Part shown: positions 1-5,330 of the stretch, piece after piece | Layout of the letters: every line of letters begins with the position of its first letter | How positions within the stretch are numbered: the stretch's first letter is position 1 | NCBI GenBank assembly: GCA_002423075.1 | Contig: DIUS01000148.1 | Coordinates: 1-5,330, forward strand | Reading direction: 5' to 3' | Source: Microbacteriaceae bacterium UBA6152 | GTDB taxonomy: Bacteria; Actinomycetota; Actinomycetes; Actinomycetales; Microbacteriaceae | DNA: 5,330 bases | Notes under the pieces: generated by a model | What the model saw: only the letters and a program-made list of their open reading frames with translations | Told to the model about the DNA's origin: nothing | Databases searched by the model: none | Made by a program: the position numbers and the translations under genes

Positions 1-28
1 AACGCCTTGTTCAGCGGTCTCCTAGTTC

Positions 29-370
29 ATGGCCCGCCAAGAACGCGTCGAGCGGCCCATCAAGAAGTCTGAGTACGAGATTCGATTCGCCTCGAACTCG
101 GCGAAACGCGGCTGGAACGACCTGCGAGCCACCATTCGCGGCCCACTGTCTGACACCTGGGACTTCTTGACCCGCACTCCGCACGCACTGACCCCGACGA
201 ACTATCCGCTCAAGGGTGAGCTCTCGACCGTCGTGCGCAACGGTGTCGCCCACGAGCGTTGGCAGCATAAGCCGACGGCGCAGGGTGACGCGCGCATCTG
301 GTTCTACGTCGACGGTCGCGTGGTCTATCTCGAGCTGGTGCACACGCACCACCCGAATCAGACGAAGTAG
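29..370 (+). CDS. RelE/ParE-like toxin-type protein, 113 aa
   Basis: This small basic protein resembles an actinobacterial family annotated as RelE-like cytotoxic translational repressors. Such proteins cut mRNA on the ribosome or otherwise block growth until bound by an antitoxin. Visible hallmarks are the N-terminal PIKKSEYEIRF segment (residues 10-20), the helical stretch GWNDLRAT (28-35) with WDFLTRTP (44-51), the RWQHKPT stretch (77-83), and a C-terminal strand pair RIWFYVDGRVVYLELV (89-104) matching the strand-turn-strand core of the RelE fold. It ends in the His-rich tail THHPNQTK. The length fits the family. No good Shine-Dalgarno precedes the ATG, which suggests translational coupling to a gene upstream. 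A TAG at 23-25 closes a frame open from the window edge, so an antitoxin gene could end there, but only seven codons are visible. The family call rests on remembered sequence style; toxicity is inferred, and catalytic residues cannot be assigned with certainty. Confidence 0.6.
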   Translation: MARQERVERPIKKSEYEIRFASNSAKRGWNDLRATIRGPLSDTWDFLTRTPHALTPTNYPLKGELSTVVRNGVAHERWQHKPTAQGDARIWFYVDGRVVYLELVHTHHPNQTK

Positions 371-390
371 CGCTGCGCTGACCGAATGTC

Positions 391-407
391 GCCCCCGCTC
401 AGGGGGT
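391..407 (+). terminator. weak GC hairpin after the RelE-like gene
   Basis: CCCCC at 392-396 can pair with GGGGG at 402-406 around a five-base loop (GCTCA), and G391 can form a wobble pair with T407. It lies 21 bases after the stop of the RelE-like gene. No T-tract follows, so it would be at best a weak or Rho-assisted terminator. Short GC hairpins arise easily by chance in DNA of this composition. Confidence 0.25.
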
Positions 408-430
408 GCCGCTGCGCGCCGCCACCCGCC

Positions 431-463
431 AGAATAGAGATCGGCTCGTTTTCACCGCGAGCC
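431..463 (+). promoter_or_regulatory. possible -10 region and leader hairpin before the helicase gene
   Basis: The AT-rich island AGAATAGAGAT (431-441) stands out in GC-rich sequence and could supply a -10 hexamer, but no convincing -35 is seen near 408-414. Immediately after it, GGCTCG (443-448) is perfectly complementary to CGAGCC (458-463) across a nine-base loop. If transcription begins near 445, this hairpin would sit at the 5' end of the leader. A run of G at 470-475 serves as the ribosome binding site four bases before the ATG at 480. The promoter is inferred; the hairpin complementarity is seen. Confidence 0.3.
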
Positions 464-479
464 AGCTCCGGGGGGCGGC

Positions 480-2570
480 ATGAGCGAGGCGGGCAGGTCG
501 GCGGGCGTTGAGGCCGCGCGGCTCGTCGCGCTCGCGAACGCCTACGACGAGCGCGCAGCCCTGGCCCGCGCCGAGGCCGAACGATGGATGATCGGCCACC
601 GCACCGAGCGCCAAGTGGCCGGCACGCTCGCGCCGCTGAGCGCGTGCGGCTACACCTTCTTGCACGACCGCGGCTGGCCGGGCGCCCGGCGCGGCAGCCG
701 CAGCCAGATCGACCACGTGCTCGTCGGGCCGGGCGGCGTCTTCGTCGTCGACACGAAGGGCTGGAAAGACGTGACCGTGGCGGGAGGTCGCATCTTCCGC
801 GGTCAGGCCGACGTCACCGACGACCTCGCCGGACTCGCCGACGTGGGCGTGAGCTGCGAGGCGGCGCTCGTCGAGCTGGGGCTCGCTCCGGGCGAGGTGC
901 GGGTGGTCGTGGTGCTGGCGGGTTCCGCCATAGACCCGGTGCCGCTCGCGAGCCTGGGCGGCCTGGTGGTGGTCGGCGAGCGGAGGGCATCCGCGTTCAT
1001 CAACGGGTTCGGCAGACGCCTGACCGAGCGCCAGCAGAGTGTCGTGCTCGGCGCGGTCATGCAGCACTTTCCGGTGCTGGGCGACGAGCCGGTGCCGCTC
1101 GATCTGAGTGTTCCCGAACCGGTGCTCGACGAGCCCGCGCTGCTGACCGTCGACGAGGTGGCCGACACCTTCCTGGCCGGGATGCTCGCCGCCCCGATTG
1201 AGGAGTGGATGGCCTTTCTGCACCCCGAGCAGGCCAAGCTCGTGCGGCGCAGCTTCTCGGGCCCCGCGCGCATTCGCGGCGCGGCGGGCACCGGCAAGAC
1301 GGTCGTGGGGCTGCATCGGGCGGCGTACCTGGCGCGCGGCACGCCGGGCCGCGTCATCGTGACCACGTTCGTGAAGACGCTGCCGGCGGTGCTCGGCACG
1401 CTGCTGCACCGGCTCGCGCCCGAGACGGTCGAGCGCGTCGAGTTCACGGGCGTGCACGCGTTCGCGATGCGGGTGCTGCGCGAGCGCGGACAGCGGGTGA
1501 GCCTCGACTTCACGGCGGCGACGCAGGCGTTCAACTTTGCGTGGGGCACGGTCGGGCGGCGCGGGCCGCTGTTCGCGATCGATGCGAACCCGCGCTACTG
1601 GCGCGACGAGATCGCGTCGGTTATCAAGGGCCGCGGGCTCACGACGTTCGAGCAGTACGCCGACCTGCCGCGCGCCGGTCGCCGTCGACCGCTGCGGGTC
1701 GAGCAGCGGCGGGCGGTGTGGGAGCTGTTTCAGGCGTACGAGGCGGCGCTGCGCGAGCGCGGGCTCGTCGACTTCGAAGACCTGGTGCTGCGCGCCGAAG
1801 CCTCGCTGCGCGAGACACCGATGACCGGCGTCGACCACGTCATCATCGACGAGGCGCAAGACCTGTCGTGCGCGATGCTGCGCATGCTGCACGCGATCGT
1901 CGGCGACCGCCCCGACGGCCTCACCCTCATCGGAGACGGCCAGCAGACCATCTACCCCGGCGGCTACTCGCTCGCCGAGGCGGGAATTTCGGTCGCCGGC
2001 CGCGGAGTTGTGCTCTCAACCAACTACCGCAACACCCGCGAGATCGCAGCTTTCGCGGCGGCTGTCGTCGAGGGCGACGAGTTCGTCGACATCGAGGGCG
2101 GTCTGGGGCGGGCGGATGCTGCGCTCGACGTTCCCCGCACGGGCCCGTCGCCCGTGCTCGCGTCGTTCGAGTCTGTCGCCGAGCATGATCGGGCGCTGGT
2201 GTCGCAGGTGCGCACGCTGGTCGCGTCAGGCGTCGACCCCGGCGACATCGGCGTGCTGACGGCAACGAATCGGGATGCTCTCGCCATGGTCACCGCGCTG
2301 CGCGCCGCCGGGTTCGACGTGATCGAGCTAGAGAGTTATGTGGGCGCACCCGCCCCGCTCGTGAAGGTCGGAACGATAAAGCGCGCCAAGGGCCTCGAGT
2401 TCAAGCAGGTGCTGCTGGCGCGGGTCGACGGGTCGCTGCTCTCCCCTCCCGCCACGGGCCTCGACGAAGGCGCGCTCGAACGGCGCGAGATCGAGCGGCG
2501 GGAGTTGTACGTCGGGATGACCCGTGCCCGCGATGGGTTGTGGGTTGGCTCGACCGCGTTCGTGAGCTAG
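480..2570 (+). CDS. NERD nuclease-like domain fused to UvrD/Rep-type SF1 helicase, 696 aa
   Basis: The protein appears intact and cytosolic. Residues about 35-150 form a NERD domain of the restriction-endonuclease-like fold: GHRTERQ with E43, QIDHVLVGPGGVFVVDTKGW with D78, and D91-x-K93, the expected metal-binding acid and lysine positions. Residues about 245-696 form a 3'-5' SF1A helicase. It shows a Q-motif-like LHPEQ (247-251), Walker A GAAGTGKT (267-274, K273), VIVTTFVKT (292-300), Walker B IIDEAQD (455-461), motif III LIGDGQQTIY (483-492), motif IV STNYRNTRE (513-521), motif V GTIKRAKGLEF (631-641) and motif VI YVGMTRARDGL (677-687). It should bind ATP, translocate on DNA and possibly nick it. 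NERD-helicase fusions occur in repair and phage-defence settings, and the exact role here is unknown. The gene is about 72% GC with strong GC-ending codons, unlike the two genes downstream, so it may be resident chromosome rather than part of their module. The start is the ATG behind a G-rich ribosome binding site. Confidence 0.9.
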   Translation: MSEAGRSAGVEAARLVALANAYDERAALARAEAERWMIGHRTERQVAGTLAPLSACGYTFLHDRGWPGARRGSRSQIDHVLVGPGGVFVVDTKGWKDVTVAGGRIFRGQADVTDDLAGLADVGVSCEAALVELGLAPGEVRVVVVLAGSAIDPVPLASLGGLVVVGERRASAFINGFGRRLTERQQSVVLGAVMQHFPVLGDEPVPLDLSVPEPVLDEPALLTVDEVADTFLAGMLAAPIEEWMAFLHPEQAKLVRRSFSGPARIRGAAGTGKTVVGLHRAAYLARGTPGRVIVTTFVKTLPAVLGTLLHRLAPETVERVEFTGVHAFAMRVLRERGQRVSLDFTAATQAFNFAWGTVGRRGPLFAIDANPRYWRDEIASVIKGRGLTTFEQYADLPRAGRRRPLRVEQRRAVWELFQAYEAALRERGLVDFEDLVLRAEASLRETPMTGVDHVIIDEAQDLSCAMLRMLHAIVGDRPDGLTLIGDGQQTIYPGGYSLAEAGISVAGRGVVLSTNYRNTREIAAFAAAVVEGDEFVDIEGGLGRADAALDVPRTGPSPVLASFESVAEHDRALVSQVRTLVASGVDPGDIGVLTATNRDALAMVTALRAAGFDVIELESYVGAPAPLVKVGTIKRAKGLEFKQVLLARVDGSLLSPPATGLDEGALERREIERRELYVGMTRARDGLWVGSTAFVS

Positions 2571-2616
2571 CTTCGAAGAGCACCGACACTTGACATAGAT
2601 TGCAGCGGGGTTGCCG

Positions 2617-3759
2617 ATGACTGAAGACGTGCTGGAACCCGAAGGAGAGCCCGAAGAGTCACCAATTGACGATTCGGAAGAAGTCGTTGTTCAGGATGTG
2701 GACCCCGATCTAGAGGTCATGCCCATAACGTACGAAATCACGTCCTACGGCGCAGACTACGACGTTCATGGTCTCGTGCGTCGAATCGAAAACGGTGACA
2801 TCGTTGTTCCGTCCTTCGAACCAAGTTTCACTGGAACCGACGAGGTACGGGGCTTCCAGCGAGACTTCGTGTGGCGAATTCCTCAGATGAGCAGATTCAT
2901 CGAGAGCCTGCTACTAGGGCTGCCTGTTCCTGGTGTCTTCCTGGTTCGAACCAAGGACAACAAGTTGCTCGTCCTCGACGGACAACAACGCCTGGGTACC
3001 CTCTCAAAGTTCTACTCGGGGCTAGTTGGAGAAAGGAAATTCCGTCTTAAGGGGGTGCAAGACCCCTGGAATGGGATGACATTTTCGGAACTGGAACCGG
3101 AGGACCGACGTCGTCTGGACGACAGCATCATTCACGCCACAATCCTTCGCCAAGAATCTGACCATGGGGAACAGGACGCGATCTACTCGATTTATGAGCG
3201 GCTGAACACTGGCGGCAGCCCGCTACGGCCCCAAGAAATCCGAATCGCGTTGTACGCCGGTCCTTTCCTAACCGGTATCAGTGAACTCAACGCCGCACCC
3301 GAGTGGAGAAGACTGTATGGTGCGCCGTCCCAGAGATTCAGAGACCACGAACTGATCCTTCGAGTGCTCGCTCTTTTCGAGGAGTCCCCGTCGTACAGGC
3401 GACCACTCAAGTCATTCCTGAACGGGTATTTGTCCGCAAATCAGGAACGAGACCTAAGCGTCCAGACAACCCTCGGAGAGACTTTTGTGAATGCGGTCGG
3501 GATCCTCGACTCGACGTTGGGCCCCAGAGCATTCCGACCGGAACGCGCGCTGAATGCGGCCTACTTGGACTCGATAACCACAGCAGTGATGCACGCTGTC
3601 ACCGAGCAACGATCCCTAGATGGCGATCGAGCTAGCCGGGCCCTGGCGGAACTGGAGTCGGATCCTGACTTCAAGCGAGCAACCCTTTATGACACTTCAG
3701 CGGAAGACGCGGTGCAATACCGGCTCCAAGCCGCTCGGGCGGCCTTCGGAGGCCAGTAA
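2617..3759 (+). CDS. DUF262 (GmrS-type) protein, 380 aa
   Basis: A DUF262 protein of the ParB/sulfiredoxin-like superfold, as found in GmrS of the type IV enzyme GmrSD and in SspE and BrxU, where the DGQQR motif serves nucleotide binding or hydrolysis. Seen here are FQRDFVWRIPQM (80-91), FIESLLLGLPVPGVFLV (94-110), LVLDGQQRLGTL (118-129) and YERLNTGGSPLRPQEIRIAL (193-212), all in canonical order. The remaining C-terminal 170 residues look helical and show no HNH/DUF1524 nuclease motif, so this is a GmrS-like half without the nuclease half. Residues 1-34 are extremely acidic: 15 of 34 are D or E with no K or R. The ATG at 2617 is preferred over TTG at 2611 because GCGGGG at 2605-2610 is well placed for the ATG; an in-frame TAG at 2596-2598 rules out a longer form. 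It is coupled to the HEPN gene and probably acts as its sensor or controller (inferred). Confidence 0.9.
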   Translation: MTEDVLEPEGEPEESPIDDSEEVVVQDVDPDLEVMPITYEITSYGADYDVHGLVRRIENGDIVVPSFEPSFTGTDEVRGFQRDFVWRIPQMSRFIESLLLGLPVPGVFLVRTKDNKLLVLDGQQRLGTLSKFYSGLVGERKFRLKGVQDPWNGMTFSELEPEDRRRLDDSIIHATILRQESDHGEQDAIYSIYERLNTGGSPLRPQEIRIALYAGPFLTGISELNAAPEWRRLYGAPSQRFRDHELILRVLALFEESPSYRRPLKSFLNGYLSANQERDLSVQTTLGETFVNAVGILDSTLGPRAFRPERALNAAYLDSITTAVMHAVTEQRSLDGDRASRALAELESDPDFKRATLYDTSAEDAVQYRLQAARAAFGGQ

Positions 3760-3761
3760 TG
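3748..3761 (+). promoter_or_regulatory. ribosome binding site and stop-start overlap coupling DUF262 to HEPN
   Basis: GGAGG at 3748-3752 lies inside the end of the DUF262 gene, six bases before the ATG at 3759. The DUF262 stop TAA (3757-3759) shares its last A with this ATG, giving TAATG. Such an overlap lets terminating ribosomes restart directly on the second gene and usually keeps two proteins in a fixed ratio. It also fixes the HEPN start. Confidence 0.85.
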
Positions 3762-4253
3762 CCAACGCTCCGAGGCCGAAACGCGGTGGCACAACGGGAG
3801 GCAAAACTCCGGGCCAAGCTTGCTCTTGTCGACGGACAAGGTCTGGACAGCGAGATTCTTGCCAACTATGCGCGCTATTCCTGCATTCTCCTGGCCGGGT
3901 TTGCAGAACAGTCCCTCAAGGAACTGCTCTCAGAGCATGCGCGCCTTCGGGCGAGCAGTGCGGTACACAGACACGTAGAGTTCTCGGTGAACAAGACTTG
4001 GGGAATTAACCGACTGAAGCTGAAGACACTGCTCGAGTCGTTTGACGAGGCGTGGTATGCGGAGCTCTGCGAGACGCATGAAGAGCACCTGGAAGCACTG
4101 CAGAGCGTCGGAAAAATTCGAGACAGTATCTCTCACGGCTCTGACTCTGGCATCACTATGGCGACGATTATCCGATACGCAGACAGCGTATTCGAGCTCT
4201 ACCGACGCTTGTGCGATCTGATCGACCCAGCACCGTCACCAGTCGCCGCCTGA
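3759..4253 (+). CDS. HEPN-domain probable RNase, 164 aa (RiboL-PSP / MAE_28990-like)
   Basis: A small, mostly helical protein of HEPN type. The key motif is RDSISHG, giving R121-x4-H126, the pair that forms the metal-independent RNase site when HEPN domains dimerise. An earlier helix, ILLAGFAEQSLKELLSEHA (43-61), matches the helix with conserved Glu and Leu seen in RiboL-PSP-type and MAE_28990/MAE_18760-type HEPN proteins, which I recall as frequent neighbours of DUF262 genes. A long helix, ITMATIIRYADSVFELYRRL (132-151), follows the motif. There is no signal peptide or membrane segment, so it should be cytosolic. The HEPN fold and motif are well supported; the exact subfamily is less certain. 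Its probable job is RNA cleavage (for example of tRNA or mRNA) restrained or triggered by the DUF262 partner; that is an inference. About 57% GC in a sampled line, well below the helicase gene. Confidence 0.82.
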   Translation: MPTLRGRNAVAQREAKLRAKLALVDGQGLDSEILANYARYSCILLAGFAEQSLKELLSEHARLRASSAVHRHVEFSVNKTWGINRLKLKTLLESFDEAWYAELCETHEEHLEALQSVGKIRDSISHGSDSGITMATIIRYADSVFELYRRLCDLIDPAPSPVAA

Positions 4254-4301
4254 GTCGAGAGTTCTGGCACCCTACTCACTTGTTGGCGTCACTGGATACC
4301 G

Positions 4302-5141
4302 CTAAGGGCTTCCAGGACGGCTCGCGCCGAGAAGGAGCGCAACAGCGACGAACATGCATAGGCACCCAAGTCCAAGCCCGACCCAAGCCAACACCTTGCC
4401 CGGTCGACCTTGCGCCAGCACCGCGAGTCCCGTGCCGATTGCAGATAGCGCGATGACTACGCTAAACCAGGTGAAGAGAAGCAAGTAGCCGGAGATCCCC
4501 AGGATCAACGAGGCAATTGCGAGGCCACTGCCTTTGCTAGATCGCGGAGGGTTGGCGCTAGTCGACGAGGCTGCCTTGCTTCGACGCTTCGCCTTCGTTG
4601 GCTCATTGAAGTACTGATTACGAAGCGGCGCTTGCGGAGAGATTTGAGCGGGCGGCGAGTACGGCTTCGGTATTGGAACGTCTCCTGTCGGTTCGACAGC
4701 CAGGGAAAACTCAGGAGCCGACTCCCGGGCACTCGATGCCCTCGCGATCGTTTCCTCACTGGCGATCTTGAGGTAGGTAAGTCCGAGAGCTTCGGCTTGC
4801 GCCAAGACACATTCACCCAGAGCAGAGGCCCAACCGGGGTTGCTGTTGAGGATGGATGTCGCATCTGCGATCAGAGAGCGGCAAACGACCTCGAGCAGCA
4901 TCCCGGGATCGTCCTGCGCCAGGAAGTGACGAACCGTGAAGGATGATGAATCTGAAGAGTCACCGTGGCGAACTACCCAAAGGTCGTCGTCTCGGAAGAC
5001 TTCAACGGTGTAGATGCTGTCGTGCGGTGGCAGTGCGAGAACGATGCGGTCGTCTACCGTTCTGGCGGTCTTCCACCAGCCGAAATCACGACCGTTCGCC
5101 ATAGCCCACGCGGTGAGTTCATCGATCGAGTCAAGCGCCAT
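4302..5141 (-). CDS. membrane protein with DUF4190-like C-terminus, 279 aa
   Basis: I do not recognise a specific family for the whole protein. Residues 1 to about 130 form a soluble mixed alpha/beta domain with several Trp (W12, W22, W23, W55, W104), vaguely like some immunity-protein or SMI-type domains but not assignable. Residues about 135-205 are a low-complexity linker rich in Pro, Ser, Ala and Lys, with the basic patch KAKRRSK (183-189). Residues 206-272 are hydrophobic, with GLAIASLILGISGYLLLF (206-223), VVIALSAIGTGLAVLA (228-243) and LAWVGLGLGCLCMFVAVALL (251-270). This is the Gly-rich repeated pattern of DUF4190-like membrane tails, with three likely segments. There is no N-terminal signal peptide, so the soluble domain probably stays in the cytoplasm. 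The gene converges on the HEPN gene with 48 bases between the stops and no clear terminator there. A strong ribosome binding site supports the start. Function unknown. Confidence 0.75.
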   Translation of the reverse strand: MALDSIDELTAWAMANGRDFGWWKTARTVDDRIVLALPPHDSIYTVEVFRDDDLWVVRHGDSSDSSSFTVRHFLAQDDPGMLLEVVCRSLIADATSILNSNPGWASALGECVLAQAEALGLTYLKIASEETIARASSARESAPEFSLAVEPTGDVPIPKPYSPPAQISPQAPLRNQYFNEPTKAKRRSKAASSTSANPPRSSKGSGLAIASLILGISGYLLLFTWFSVVIALSAIGTGLAVLAQGRPGKVLAWVGLGLGCLCMFVAVALLLGASRPGSP

Positions 5142-5144
5142 ACG

Positions 5145-5152
5145 CCACCTCC
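5145..5152 (-). promoter_or_regulatory. ribosome binding site of the minus-strand membrane protein gene
   Basis: On the minus strand the sequence reads GGAGGTGGCGT and then ATG at 5141. The GGAGG core (5148-5152) lies six bases before the ATG, an ideal Shine-Dalgarno spacing that decides this start. Only about 50 bases separate it from the repeat block to the right, so the promoter must lie in that gap or inside the repeat region. Confidence 0.8.
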
Positions 5153-5200
5153 AACGCAGAGCCTATTGGCGGTATCAGCTTCTCGACATCACCGAAAGTA

Positions 5201-5330
5201 TGTCAATGGCCATTCCGAACTGCCTGTGGGCGGCCAGCAGAATTGCCCGCTGGTGGCCACGGAAACTGCCCGGTCATGGCCAACAGATCTGCCCACCAGG
5301 GGGCTGGTTGACGGCGCTCACTGAAATTCC
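5201..5330. mobile_element. possible left end of an IS21-like insertion sequence, partial
   Basis: The repeat block begins next to TGTCAATGGCC at 5201, a TG-start like the terminal dinucleotide of IS21-family elements, which typically carry several internal transposase-binding repeats at each end. After the repeats comes TTGACG (5308-5313), a possible -35 hexamer for genes to the right. No transposase gene is visible in the window, and neither the other end nor a target duplication can be seen, so the element would run off to the right. An alternative is an operator array for a regulator unrelated to any transposon. No coding region is supported in 5142-5330. Confidence 0.4.
5202..5293 (+). 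repeat. four imperfect 23-bp direct repeats (TGGCCA ... CTGCC)
   Basis: Four units share a GGCCA box followed by a TGCC box: 5207-5224 (TGGCCATTCCGAACTGCC), 5231-5247 (CGGCCAGCAGAATTGCC), 5254-5270 (TGGCCACGGAAACTGCC) and 5277-5293 (TGGCCAACAGATCTGCC). The TGCC boxes end at 5224, 5247, 5270 and 5293, an exact 23-base period, close to two helical turns. The first unit carries one extra base between its boxes. Such an array on one face of the helix is what several protomers of a DNA-binding protein would use. It looks like the multiple terminal transposase-binding repeats of IS21-type elements. Confidence 0.85.

Noticed and set aside
1..25. End of an upstream gene closing with TAG at 23-25
   Set aside because: Only seven sense codons are visible, and another frame stays open to a TGA at 70-72, so neither reading can be supported as a feature.
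399..1892. Long 497-codon open frame on the minus strand
   Set aside because: It lies antisense to the helicase gene, is full of Arg, Ala, His and Gln as expected of a GC-rich shadow frame, and shows no domain motif. The plus-strand frame carries every SF1 helicase motif.
1205..2188. Second plus-strand frame of 327 codons inside the helicase gene
   Set aside because: An Ala/Arg/Gly-rich shadow in another frame, caused by high third-position GC. No motif, and no frameshift is needed because the helicase frame is complete.
2575..2582. Palindrome CTTCGAAG region after the helicase stop as a terminator
   Set aside because: The self-complementary core has no room for a loop and no T-tract follows; too weak to call.
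2590..2595. Perfect TTGACA hexamer just before the DUF262 gene
   Set aside because: No -10-like hexamer lies 16-19 bases downstream (that region is GCCGATG at the start codon itself), so a sigma-70-type promoter is not supported.
3620..4009. 129-codon frame across the DUF262-HEPN junction
   Set aside because: It overlaps two well supported genes in another frame, is Arg/Cys/Gly-rich, and has no domain signal or good ribosome binding site.
5202..5293. CRISPR array interpretation of the repeats
   Set aside because: The 23-bp units are contiguous and diverged, with only short conserved boxes; there are no identical long repeats separated by unique spacers and no cas genes.
4965..5324. Plus-strand frame of 119 codons at the right end
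   Set aside because: Antisense to the start of the membrane protein gene, then runs through the 23-bp repeats; no recognisable domain.

Overview
The window looks like a piece of an actinobacterial chromosome. Hand counts of single 60-base lines give about 72% GC in the helicase gene (1441-1500), about 57% in the HEPN gene (3841-3900) and about 63% in the minus-strand gene (4681-4740). Codon choice in the helicase gene is strongly GC-ending. A member of the Microbacteriaceae is plausible from the overall style, but that is an impression and not a proof. The content is accessory: toxin-like and defence-type genes, a composition break, and a repeat block that resembles the end of an insertion sequence.

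Layout, left to right. (1) 29-370 (+) encodes a small RelE/ParE-like protein of the toxin type; any antitoxin gene would lie left of the window. (2) 371-479 is a short intergenic stretch with two small hairpins and a possible -10 region. (3) 480-2570 (+) encodes a complete fusion of a NERD nuclease-like domain with a UvrD/Rep-type superfamily 1 helicase, with all the main motifs visible. (4) 2617-3759 (+) encodes a DUF262 protein (GmrS-type, DGQQR motif) with a very acidic N-terminus and no DUF1524 nuclease tail. (5) 3759-4253 (+) encodes a small HEPN protein with an R-x4-H motif. Its ATG overlaps the DUF262 stop codon by one base, behind a GGAGG ribosome binding site. (6) 4302-5141 (-) runs convergently and encodes a membrane-anchored protein with a soluble N-terminal domain and a DUF4190-like C-terminal membrane region. 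(7) 5202-5293 holds four imperfect repeats at an exact 23-bp period, probably the end of an IS21-like element continuing to the right.

The most interesting part is the pair DUF262 plus HEPN. The family logic suggests that DUF262 is the nucleotide-dependent sensor or regulator and HEPN the RNase effector, as in an abortive-infection or toxin-antitoxin module. The NERD helicase ends only 46 bases upstream on the same strand and could be a third component, but its base composition is quite different. The pair may instead have been inserted behind a resident helicase gene. A full defence system is an inference; the sequence shows only the domains, the coupling and the context.
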